Below, in pieces: positions 8,817 to 16,600 of a DNA stretch of 64,000 nt. The notes under the pieces were generated by a model. It searched no databases. It was not told the origin of the DNA and saw only the letters and a list, made by a program, of their open reading frames with translations. Origin of the DNA: Hydrocarboniphaga effusa AP103 (GTDB taxonomy: Bacteria; Pseudomonadota; Gammaproteobacteria; Nevskiales; Nevskiaceae); contig NZ_AKGD01000002.1 in the NCBI RefSeq assembly GCF_000271305.1, positions 682,001-746,000 of the forward strand, read 5' to 3'. Position 1 is the first letter of the stretch; every line of letters begins with the position of its first letter. The position numbers and the translations under genes are program-made.

Positions 8817-9218
8817 ATGCAGCTCCAGGAAGACAAGCCCTACGACGACATCAACATCACGCCGATGCTGGATCTGGCGTACGTGCTGCTCGTCATCTTC
8901 ATCATCATGACCACGGCGGCGGTGCAGGGCGTCAAGGTCAACCTGCCCAAGGCCAGCAACCAGCCGAGCCTCGCCAAGCCCAAGACCGTGGCGATCACCA
9001 TCGCCGGCGACGGCAAGGTGTTCATGGATGCGGTGCCGGTAACGATGGCCGAGCTGTCCGAACGCCTGCGCCAGAAGAAGGCGCAGATTCCGGATCTGCC
9101 GGTGGTGGTGCGCGGTGACACCACCGCGCAATACGGCAACGTCGTGCAGGTGCTCGCGCTGTTGTCCGAGCTGGGCATCACCCAGCTCGGACTGGTCACT
9201 CAGCGCCTGGTGCAATAA
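8817..9218 (+). CDS. exbD: ExbD/TolR-type biopolymer transport protein
   Basis: 133 residues, a usual ExbD length. A short cytoplasmic N-terminus with the conserved YDDINITPMLDLAYVLLVIF carries the essential membrane Asp (in MLDLA), then a single TM helix (to FIIMTTAAVQG) and a periplasmic TolR fold with VAITIAGDGKVFMDAVPVTM and LPVVVRGDTTAQYGNVVQVL. It follows the ExbB fusion after a gap containing a GGAG ribosome site. It should form the ExbB5-ExbD2-type stator that energises the TonB homologue encoded next. The sequence is complete, with the key Asp present. Confidence 0.93.
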   Translation: MQLQEDKPYDDINITPMLDLAYVLLVIFIIMTTAAVQGVKVNLPKASNQPSLAKPKTVAITIAGDGKVFMDAVPVTMAELSERLRQKKAQIPDLPVVVRGDTTAQYGNVVQVLALLSELGITQLGLVTQRLVQ

Positions 9219-9235
9219 GCGCAGATGAGCCGTCC

Positions 9236-9934
9236 ATGAGCGACTTCGATCGCGATTCCGACCAGGCCAAGCCGAGCGCCTGGCGCAAGCCGCTGCTGGG
9301 CCTGGCCGCGCTCGCGCTGCTGGCCCTGGTCTTTTATGGAATCTATCGCTTCGTCACGAGCGATCCGGGCCCGCAGCGCAAGCCGGTTCCCGAAGTGGTG
9401 AAGCTGCAGCTGATTCCACCGCCTCCGCCCCCACCGCCGCCTCCGCCGCCGCAGCCCAAGCAGGAAGTCGAGCCGCCGAAGGAAGCGTTCAAGGCGGTGG
9501 TGCCGCAGAACGAGCCGCCGTCGCCGACGCCGAAATCCGATGCGCCTCCGGGCCCGCCGGCGCTCGATGCGCAGGGCGAAGGCCCCGGCGACGGCTTCGG
9601 CCTGGCCGGGCGCCCGGGTGGCGGCGACTGGCTCGGCGGTGGTGGCGGAGGCGGTGGCGGCAGCGCCATCGGCTGGTACGCCACGCTGCTGCAGCAGAAG
9701 GCGCAGGAAGCGGTGCAGAAGCAGCCTCGCCTGATCGGGCGCCGCTATCGCGTCGGCGTGCGCATCTGGTTCGAGTATCCGCAGGGCGTGACGCGAGTGG
9801 AGCTGCGCGAGAGCACTGGCGATCCGAAGCTCGACGAGCTGCTGCGCAGCACCTTGCGGTCGATGTCGCTGCCATCCGAAGCGCCGCCGCAAGGCGTGGT
9901 CCAGCCGATGGTGCTGCAGGTGACGGCGACGTGA
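9236..9934 (+). CDS. tonB: TonB-like energy transducer
   Basis: 232 residues. A cytoplasmic N-terminus is followed by one TM helix (LLGLAALALLALVFYGIYRF, about 21-40), a periplasmic linker with twelve consecutive prolines plus PKQEVEPPKE (about 62-90), and a Gly-rich stretch (WLGGGGGGGGGSAIG). The C-terminal domain, about 150-232, resembles TonB: RVGVRIWFEYPQGVTRVELR and STGDPKLDELLRSTLRSMSL. The TM His of classical TonB is not evident, though related TonBs vary here. The stop overlaps a GTG in the porin frame (GTGA). In this operon it should couple ExbBD to an outer-membrane partner, either TpsB or the porin-like protein (inference). Confidence 0.87.
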   Translation: MSDFDRDSDQAKPSAWRKPLLGLAALALLALVFYGIYRFVTSDPGPQRKPVPEVVKLQLIPPPPPPPPPPPPQPKQEVEPPKEAFKAVVPQNEPPSPTPKSDAPPGPPALDAQGEGPGDGFGLAGRPGGGDWLGGGGGGGGGSAIGWYATLLQQKAQEAVQKQPRLIGRRYRVGVRIWFEYPQGVTRVELRESTGDPKLDELLRSTLRSMSLPSEAPPQGVVQPMVLQVTAT

Positions 9935-10008
9935 TTCCCTTTTTCTCCTTTCGATCTGCCGCGCCGTGCAAGGCCGCGGAAACCGTATCTGGCGTGGAGC
10001 TTGTTCCC

Positions 10009-11748
10009 ATGATGGCATCCGAACGCAGTGGCGCTGGCCGCATGCGCGCACACAAGATGTTTTCGCTGACGCTGCTCGCGAGCGCGGCGTCCCTGTTCGG
10101 AGTGCAGGCGCAGGCGCAGGACGCCGCGCCGCAGCCGCCGGCCGAAGCGGCGGCGGCCCCGAGCGTGACCGAAGAGCTGATCCGCATGCTCGCCGAGCAC
10201 AACGCGATCAAGAAGGAAGACGCCGAGAAGCTCATCGAGCGCCTGCGCGTGGAGCAGGGCGGTGCGCCTGCGGCTGCGGCCACCGCGGCGACGCCCGAGC
10301 CCAAGGGCCGCGTGCGCGTGTATTACCTGCCCGAATCGCAGAAGCAGAAAATGCGCGAGGAGCTCAAGCAGGAAGTGATGGAGACCGCCAAGGCCGAGAA
10401 CTGGGCCGCGCCGAACCGCTTCCCCGAATGGGTCGATCGCATCAAGTTTGAAGGCGACGTGCGCGTGCGCGAAGAATTCGACCTGATGGATTCGAGCAAC
10501 GATCCGTTCGTCATCAACTATCAGGATCTCAACAGCGGCGCGCCGTACAACGTCGGCCTGGCGGATACCAACCAGCCGCTGCCGCCGCTCATGAACACCA
10601 CCGAGGACCGCAACCTGATGCGCCTGCGCGCGCGCTTGGGGCTGGCCGCGCAGATCAACGACGACATGACGGTGAACCTGCGCCTGGCCACCGGCAACAC
10701 GGTGAACCCGGTCTCGACCAACCAGACGCTCGGCAACAACTTCAACCGCCTCACCTTCCAGCTCGAACGCGCTTACATCGCCTACAAGCCGATCGACGGC
10801 CTGTCGCTCTACGCCGGCCGCATGCCGAGCATCTTCCGCACCAGCGAGCTGGTGTGGGACGAAGATCTCAACTTCGACGGCTTCGGCGCGACGTACCAGG
10901 AGAAGTCCGGCGTGGTGCGCCCGTTCGTGAGCGTCGGCGCGTACTCGGTGCAGAACACCGCCTTCGATTTCCCGTCGACGCGCTCGGTCAAGAGCAGCAG
11001 CCGCGATCGCTGGTTGCTCGCGCTGCAGGTCGGTGAGGACGCCAAGATCACCGACGACGTATCGCTGAGCGCGGCCGCGGCCTACTACCACTTCACCAAC
11101 ATGCGCGGCGAGCCGTCTGCGCCCTGCTTCGCCCCGACCGCCGATTTCGCCTGCGACACCGACGATTCGCGTCCCGCGTTCATGCAATACGGCAATACGC
11201 TGTTCGGCCTGCGCAATCTCGAGCTCGAGAACGCCGACGATCCGCAGTTCCAGTATTTCGGGCTGGCCTCGCGCTTCCGTATCGCCAGCGTGAACTCGCG
11301 CCTCGACTGGGCCATGCCGAACGCGATGCACCTGCTGTGGGACTTCGAGTACGCCTACAACTTCGGCTTCGACAAGAACGACGTGCGTCGCCTCGGGCCG
11401 GTCAACAACTACGGCTACACCAGCGACCCGGGCGCCGCATCGCCTTACCAGGGCGGCAACAAGGCCTGGCTCACGCAGCTGCAGGTCGGCCATCTCGATG
11501 TCGCCGAATACGGCAAGTGGCATCTGCGCGGCGGCTACCGCCGCCTCGAATCCGATGCGCTCGTCGACGCCTACACCGATTCGGACTTCCATCTCGGCGG
11601 CACCAACGCCAAGGGCTTCTTCCTTGCCGGTGCGCTCGGCTTCACGCACAACGCCTGGCTCAGCGCGCAGTACTTCGGCGCCACCGAAGTGTCCGGACAA
11701 TCGTTCGCGGTCGACGTGCTGCAGTTCGATCTGCATGCGCGCTTCTAG
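10009..11748 (+). CDS. putative porin (outer-membrane beta-barrel)
   Basis: 579 residues from the ATG at 10009, which has GGAG about 9 bases upstream. The frame also opens at a GTG at 9931 overlapping the tonB stop. The signal peptide is KMFSLTLLASAASLFGVQAQ. A periplasmic coiled segment follows (TEELIRMLAEHNAIKKEDAE), then the barrel with long alternating strands such as LMRLRARLGLAAQINDDMTV, LSLYAGRMPSIFRTSEL and HLRGGYRRLESDALVDAYTD. It ends in VLQFDLHARF with a C-terminal Phe, a BAM signal. It looks like the putative porin family found beside ExbB/ExbD/TonB genes in related loci (family recollection). The substrate is unknown; a TonB-gated role is possible, but no plug domain is visible. 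Confidence 0.8.
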   Translation: MMASERSGAGRMRAHKMFSLTLLASAASLFGVQAQAQDAAPQPPAEAAAAPSVTEELIRMLAEHNAIKKEDAEKLIERLRVEQGGAPAAAATAATPEPKGRVRVYYLPESQKQKMREELKQEVMETAKAENWAAPNRFPEWVDRIKFEGDVRVREEFDLMDSSNDPFVINYQDLNSGAPYNVGLADTNQPLPPLMNTTEDRNLMRLRARLGLAAQINDDMTVNLRLATGNTVNPVSTNQTLGNNFNRLTFQLERAYIAYKPIDGLSLYAGRMPSIFRTSELVWDEDLNFDGFGATYQEKSGVVRPFVSVGAYSVQNTAFDFPSTRSVKSSSRDRWLLALQVGEDAKITDDVSLSAAAAYYHFTNMRGEPSAPCFAPTADFACDTDDSRPAFMQYGNTLFGLRNLELENADDPQFQYFGLASRFRIASVNSRLDWAMPNAMHLLWDFEYAYNFGFDKNDVRRLGPVNNYGYTSDPGAASPYQGGNKAWLTQLQVGHLDVAEYGKWHLRGGYRRLESDALVDAYTDSDFHLGGTNAKGFFLAGALGFTHNAWLSAQYFGATEVSGQSFAVDVLQFDLHARF

Positions 11749-11822
11749 TTTCGGAGCCGAACATGAAACGCGAACTCAGGCCCTGCGTAGTTGAATTTTT
11801 CACCGGTCCCTCTTCGGAGTTC

Positions 11823-11865
11823 CCTCTCCCGCCTGCGGGAGAGGGTGGTCCGAAGGACCGGGAGA
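11823..11865. repeat. palindromic REP-like element
   Basis: Two short inverted repeats lie in tandem: CCCTCTCCCGC...GCGGGAGAGGG (11823-11846) and GGTCCGAAGGACC (11848-11860), followed by GGGAGAGG. Similar CTCTCCCGC/GCGGGAGAG palindromes recur at 12018-12066, as is usual for dispersed intergenic palindromes of Xanthomonadales. It could also act as a terminator for the upstream porin gene. Confidence 0.55.
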
Positions 11866-11902
11866 GGGGCGGCCCAGAAAGCGAGCCCGCTGTGCCGAGC
11901 GG
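11866..11902 (+). repeat. 37-bp direct repeat, copy 1 (abuts tRNA-Lys 5' end)
   Basis: This copy is identical to 11979-12015 over all 37 bases (starts GGGGCGGCCCAGAAAGC, ends TGTGCCGAGCGG). It ends exactly one base before the first base of tRNA-Lys. Confidence 0.95.
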
Positions 11903-11978
11903 GGGCTCTTAGCTCAGTTGGTAGAGCAGCGGACTCTTAATCCGTTGGTCGAGTGTTCGAATCACTCAGGGCCCACCA
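11903..11978 (+). tRNA. tRNA-Lys(CTT)
   Basis: A complete 76-nt cloverleaf. The acceptor is GGGCTCT/AGGGCCC with A73 and an encoded CCA. The D arm is GCTC-AGTTGGTA-GAGC. The anticodon stem is GCGGA/TCCGT with loop CTCTTAA, so the anticodon is CTT (Lys, AAG codons). The variable loop is TGGTC and the T arm is GAGTG-TTCGAAT-CACTC. It sits inside the two-partner secretion locus on the same strand and is flanked without a gap by two identical 37-bp repeats. Confidence 0.96.
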
Positions 11979-12015
11979 GGGGCGGCCCAGAAAGCGAGCC
12001 CGCTGTGCCGAGCGG
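11979..12015 (+). repeat. 37-bp direct repeat, copy 2 (abuts tRNA-Lys CCA end)
   Basis: A perfect second copy of 11866-11902 that begins directly after the tRNA CCA. The arrangement repeat-tRNA-repeat is what remains when a tandem array of (tRNA + spacer) units contracts, or when one unit is duplicated. Confidence 0.95.
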
Positions 12016-12017
12016 CC

Positions 12018-12066
12018 CTCTCTCCCCCGCTACGCGGGGACTCTCTCCCGCAAGCGGGAGAGAGGA
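12018..12066. repeat. tandem palindromes, REP-like
   Basis: Two inverted repeats are adjacent: CCCCCGCTACGCGGGG and CTCTCTCCCGCAAGCGGGAGAG. Related palindromes occur at 11823-11865, on the other side of the tRNA. They could form stem-loops in the transcript that separates the porin gene from the following genes. Confidence 0.55.
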
Positions 12067-12091
12067 ACGGCCAGGCGGGCTGGATCAGGGG

Positions 12092-12745
12092 ATGCGAAGC
12101 GCATTTCTGATCGGTGCCGTGATGCTCTGCGCATCCGGCTCCGCCCACGCGCAGACGCCCGAAGCCAGGCTGCGCGACCAGTTGCGCCAGTCGGTGACCG
12201 AGCTGCGCCAGGTGCAGGACGAAAACGCCGCGCTCAAGTCCGAGCTCGACAACCTGCGCCGCAACGGCCCGGCTCCGGTTGCGGCGCCGACACCGGCGCC
12301 GAAGGCCGAGGCTCCGGCCGTCGATGCGGCCGAGCTGCGCCAGGCCCGTGCGCGCGCATCGAACGAAGCCGCACGCGCCAGGCAGCTCGAAGAACAGCTC
12401 GCCGCAACCCAGAAAGTGCTCGTGCAGTGGCAGGACTCGCAGAAGCAGGCGGCGCAGCTCGCCCGCACGCGCGATACGGCGGCACGCGAGTTCGAAACGC
12501 AGCTCGCGCAGACGCGTGAAACCGTCACCGCCTGCGAGGCCAAGAACGCCACGCTGGTATCGATCGCCGACGAACTCGTCGGCCGCTATCGCAACAAGGG
12601 CGCGCTCGCGAGCGTGAGCGATCGCGAGCCGCTGCTGGGCCTGTCGCGCAAGTACGAACTGATCGCACAGGAATATCGGGGCCGGATCATCGACGCCAGC
12701 GTGCAGCTGCCGTCGGTCGAAGAAACCCAACAGAAACCGCAATGA
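12092..12745 (+). CDS. secreted coiled-coil protein of the two-partner secretion locus
   Basis: 217 residues from the ATG at 12092; the frame is open further upstream, but that part runs through the tRNA. The signal peptide is MRSAFLIGAVMLCASGSAHA. It is followed by a long coiled coil (ARLRDQLRQSVTELRQVQDE and EAARARQLEEQLAATQKVLV), interrupted near 50-70 by a Pro/Ala linker (PAPVAAPTPAPKAEAPAV). A single Cys lies in the mature part (TVTACEAKN). The C-terminal region LASVSDREPLLGLSRKYELI is less helical. The stop overlaps the ATG of the YbjN-like gene (ATGA), so they are co-translated. I do not recognise a named family. A periplasmic scaffold or chaperone for TpsA transit is plausible but unproven. 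Confidence 0.75.
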   Translation: MRSAFLIGAVMLCASGSAHAQTPEARLRDQLRQSVTELRQVQDENAALKSELDNLRRNGPAPVAAPTPAPKAEAPAVDAAELRQARARASNEAARARQLEEQLAATQKVLVQWQDSQKQAAQLARTRDTAAREFETQLAQTRETVTACEAKNATLVSIADELVGRYRNKGALASVSDREPLLGLSRKYELIAQEYRGRIIDASVQLPSVEETQQKPQ

Positions 12746-13245
12746 GTACCGCTGCCATGACCGCTACCGAACTATTGAATTCGCTGTCCCCCGACGACGT
12801 CGCCGAAGCGCTGCGCAAGGCGGGCTATCGCGCCAGCCTCGGCGACACGCCTTCGGGCCCGCAGATCCAGAGCGCGGCGCAGGGCCTGGGCTTCTTCGTC
12901 GCGTTCGGCAACGAGCTGCCGAGCGAGGTGGGGCGCTATGCCGATTTTTCGTTCCACTGCTGGATCGCGATCGAAGGCAGCTTGCCGGCCGGGCTCATCG
13001 AAGGCTGGAACGAAGGCAAGCGCTTCGCGCGCCTGTTCCGCCGCAACCAGCTGCTGGTGCTGACGATGGACGTGCTCGTCGCAGGCGGCGTGGCGCCCGG
13101 CAACCTGCAGGCGCAGATCGAAATCTGGGACCGCGTGATCCAGGACTTCTTGCATCACCTGAAGCGTCCGGTCTCGAACAGCGCATCGAGCAATGCATCG
13201 CATGGCGCGCCGGAAGCCGCACCGGCGTCGGCTGCTTCGGCCTGA
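12742..13245 (+). CDS. YbjN-like (type III secretion chaperone-fold) protein
   Basis: 167 residues, no signal peptide, predicted cytoplasmic. The pattern SPDDVAEALRKAGYRASLGD, then IQSAAQGLGFFVAFGNEL and ADFSFHCWIAIEGSLP, followed by GWNEGKRFARLFRRNQLLVL, matches YbjN-domain proteins, which share the fold of type III secretion chaperones (family knowledge). The C-terminus, from about 140, is Ser/Ala rich and probably disordered. It overlaps the coiled-coil gene by ATGA, and the next secreted protein starts 2 bp later. A role as cytoplasmic holdase for the 3,837-residue TpsA before Sec export is an attractive inference. Confidence 0.75.
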   Translation: MSTAAMTATELLNSLSPDDVAEALRKAGYRASLGDTPSGPQIQSAAQGLGFFVAFGNELPSEVGRYADFSFHCWIAIEGSLPAGLIEGWNEGKRFARLFRRNQLLVLTMDVLVAGGVAPGNLQAQIEIWDRVIQDFLHHLKRPVSNSASSNASHGAPEAAPASAASA

Positions 13246-13246
13246 G

Positions 13247-13582
13247 ATGTCGCTGCGCCCGGCGCTTCGCGGCTTGGCGATCGTGGCCGCGCTGTTGCAG
13301 GCGCAGGCCGCGAACGCCGCCGACGTGTGCGTGAATCTGCCGGGCGACGTGTCGATCGCATGCCTGAACGCCGAACTCGCGACGCTCGCCGAGCGCAGTG
13401 CGGACCAACGGCAATGGGCGCCGCCGCTGGCCGGCGCGTCCGCACCGGAGTCGCCGACCGCGGCCGGGCTCTACAACCAGACTGCCACGCGGATCCGCAT
13501 GGGCAGTTCCTTTGGCGTGTCGGTGATTCCGCACCGGCCTTCGCAGTACTACCGGCCGCCGCTGTTGCAGCCGTCTCGTTGA
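13247..13582 (+). CDS. small secreted protein upstream of TpsA
   Basis: 111 residues. The start at 13247 lies one base after the YbjN stop, so the two are coupled. The signal peptide is GLAIVAALLQAQAANAADVC. The mature part has two Cys (VCVNLPGDVSIACLN), a helix (AELATLAERSADQRQW) and a Tyr/Pro-rich tail (RPSQYYRPPLLQPSR). The family is not recognised. Tight packing in front of TpsA suggests an accessory of the secretion system, for example a periplasmic or surface partner. Confidence 0.7.
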   Translation: MSLRPALRGLAIVAALLQAQAANAADVCVNLPGDVSIACLNAELATLAERSADQRQWAPPLAGASAPESPTAAGLYNQTATRIRMGSSFGVSVIPHRPSQYYRPPLLQPSR

Positions 13583-13607
13583 CCGTCCGCGACGGAGTGA
13601 CCCGAAC

Positions 13608-16600
13608 ATGAAATCCAAGCCGCGCGGACCCGTGTCCACCGAACTCGCCTCTCCGATGCGGCTGCATTTGTCCGTGCAGGGCAAATGGAAGCGCAGCGCC
13701 CTGCTGAGCGGCATGGGTCTTTCGGTGATGGCCGCCACCACCTGGAGCGGCGCGGCGCCAGCGGCCAACCCGCAGTTCGGCAGCGCGGCGTATTTCGCCC
13801 AGCGCACCGGCGCACCGGCGCCGACGGCCAAGGCCGACGCGGCCGCGGGCAACCTCGGCCAGAACGTCGGCAGCGGTGTCGTCACCACGCCCGAACAGGC
13901 GCGCATCCGCGCCGAGCGTTCGATCACCAACCTGAGCCGGGCGGTGCAGGCGATCAATTCGGCGCAGGTCGCGCAGTCGGCCGCGCGCCAGCTTGCGCTG
14001 CAGACGCCGGCCAACGTGCCCGATGGCCTCGGCGCCGGTGGTTTGCAGGTATCGGCTTCGGCCGCGCTCGATGTCGCCAATCCCAATGCCTGCGCGAGCA
14101 CCAACACCTGCAGCTGGCAGAACGCCGAACTGCCGACGCAGACCACCTCGGGCAACGCGACCACCGTCACCGTCAGGCAGAACGCCGACAAGGCGATCCT
14201 GACCTGGGATTCGTTCAGCATCGGCCAGCACACCACGCTGCATTTCGACCAGAGTGCGGGCACGCAGCGCGACGGCACCAACAACTGGATCGCGCTGAAC
14301 CGCGTGAGCGGCTCGGCCGCGCCGAGCCAGATCTACGGCAGGATCCTCGCCGAAGGCACCGTCTACCTGATCAACCAGAACGGCATCCTGTTCGCCGGTT
14401 CGAGCCAGGTGAACGTGCACTCGCTGGTGGCCAGCACGCTGCCGCTGTACCTGCCCACGGGCGCCACGAGCCTGAAGCCCGGCGACGACGCGGGCTACCT
14501 GGCCTACAGCAACAAGTTGTTCCTCGAAACCGGGATCACCTCGGTCGGATCCAACACCGCCTCGGGCCGCATCCTCGGCCTCGACAACGCCACCACGCTG
14601 TCCGCCGCGCAGGCGCTGAACCTGCCGGGCGACATCAAGATCGCAGCGGGGGCTTCGATCAAGACCGACACGCTCGGCTACTCGCTGATCGCGGCTCCGA
14701 ACGTCGACAACGCGGGCGCGATCGCGGCGACCGAAGGGCAGGTGATCCTGGCGGCCGGCCTCGGCGTGACGCTCAACAATTCGGCGAGCGGCTCGAACCG
14801 GCTCGATCCGGTCCTCACGGGCCGCATCTTCGACGGCTCCACCGACGTCACCCCGCATTCCACGCTCACGCATTCGGGCCTCATCGAATCGCCGCGCGGC
14901 AACATCACCCTGCTCGGCAACCGGATCGAGCAGAACGGCGTGCTCGCTGCGACCAGCAGCGTGACGCGGCCGGGCAGCATCCACATCGTCGCGATCGACG
15001 AAGAAGGTCAGCGCACCGGCACCGTGCGCATGAGCGGCCGGTCGATGACCGCGCTGCTGCCGGACGCCAACGACGAAACCACCATCAGCACCGACACCGC
15101 GACGCAGACCTTCCAGCGCGGCGGCATCAGCCTGCGCGGCGGTGCGGTGACGATCGACAACGGCGCGCTGATCGAAGCGCCCGGACAGAACGTGACGATC
15201 TCCGCGGTGGCGCAAACCACCGGCGCGGTCCGCTTCGGCGGCGGCCAGGGCTGGGTCGCCGGACGCATCTACATCGACGACGGCGCGATCGTCGACGTCG
15301 CCGGCCTGGCCGACGTGCAGATGAGCATGGCCGACAATCTCGTCACCATCGCGCGCCTGGGCCTCAACGAATTCGCCGACATGCCGCTGCAGCGCGACGG
15401 CGTGCTGTTCGGCAGCGGCGTGACGGTGGATTCGCGTCAATCGGGCACGCGCGCGGACGGCTCGACCTGGGTCGGTACGCCGCTCGCCAACGTCGGCGGC
15501 TACGTCGACCAGGTTCCGCGCGGCATCAAGGAGCTGCTGCTCGACGGCGGCAACATCGCGCTCGCGGGCGGCGAAGTGATCACGCGCGGCGGTTCGACGC
15601 TGAACCTCGACGGTGGCTATCTGCACTACCTCGGCGGCGTCATCACGACGACGCGCCTGATCGCCGCCAACGGCGCGATCATCGATATCGCCGACGCCGA
15701 TCCGAACCTTGCGTACATCGGCCTGGCGGGTGTGCACGTTTCGCAGCAGTCGCGCTGGAACCTCACCTCGTACTACGTCAATCCGCTGCTGACCGCGATG
15801 GGCGGGCACTACGAATCGTCGTACATCGAAGGCGGCAACGCGGGCACGCTGCAGGTCTACGGCAACAGCGCCACCGTGCTCAACGGCACCATCTCGGCGC
15901 AGGCGATGTCGGGTCGCCACCAGGTGGCCGATGCCGATCTCGCGGTCGGCGGCTCGTTCTACGCCGGGCAGGGCAACAACAATTCGCTCGGCTCGCTGGT
16001 CTATTCGGACGCGGCGTTCACGCCGGCCGGGCCGAGCTACGTGGTTCGCGACGAGGTCACGCGACTCGGCGCCGGCTTCGATGCGGGCAGCGCGCTCGAC
16101 GACGTCGATGCGAGCCTGAGCGCCTGGACGCAGATTTCGGGCAAGGACCTGGGTGCGGGCGGTTTCTCGTCGGTCACGCTGGTCGCCGACAGCCCCGCGC
16201 AGACCGGCTCGGCCACGCGCACGCCCGAAGGCGGCGAGATTCGCGTCGAAGGCAGCGGGCTCGCGGTGCAGCCGCTCGGCCGTATCGAGCTGGTCGCGGC
16301 GCGCGTGACCATCGAAGGCGATCTGGTGGCGCGTGCGGGCGACATCAGCGTGATCGCCACCGGCCAAACCGGCGTCGAAGGCTCGACGCTGCCGACGCAG
16401 GCGGACGGCGCGCCGGTGGCCGGCGACATCAGCGTCGGCGCGGGCGTGAAGCTCGATACCAGCGGTGTCTGGGTCAACGATACCGGGCTCAGCGAAGACC
16501 AGATCAGCGGCGCTGCGACGATCGACGGTGGCAGCATTTCGCTGGTGACGCTGCAGAACGCGGCGCTGCAAGGCGATCGCGCGGTCGACACCACCGGTTC

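Noticed and set aside
5142..9215. A 1,357-codon minus-strand frame opposite tpsB-exbB-exbD
   Set aside because: It has the same shadow composition (HRH, DRD, RRR runs) and spans three well-supported genes on the other strand.
9745..11736. A 663-codon minus-strand frame opposite the porin gene
   Set aside because: It is a shadow of a signal-peptide-bearing beta-barrel gene on the plus strand.
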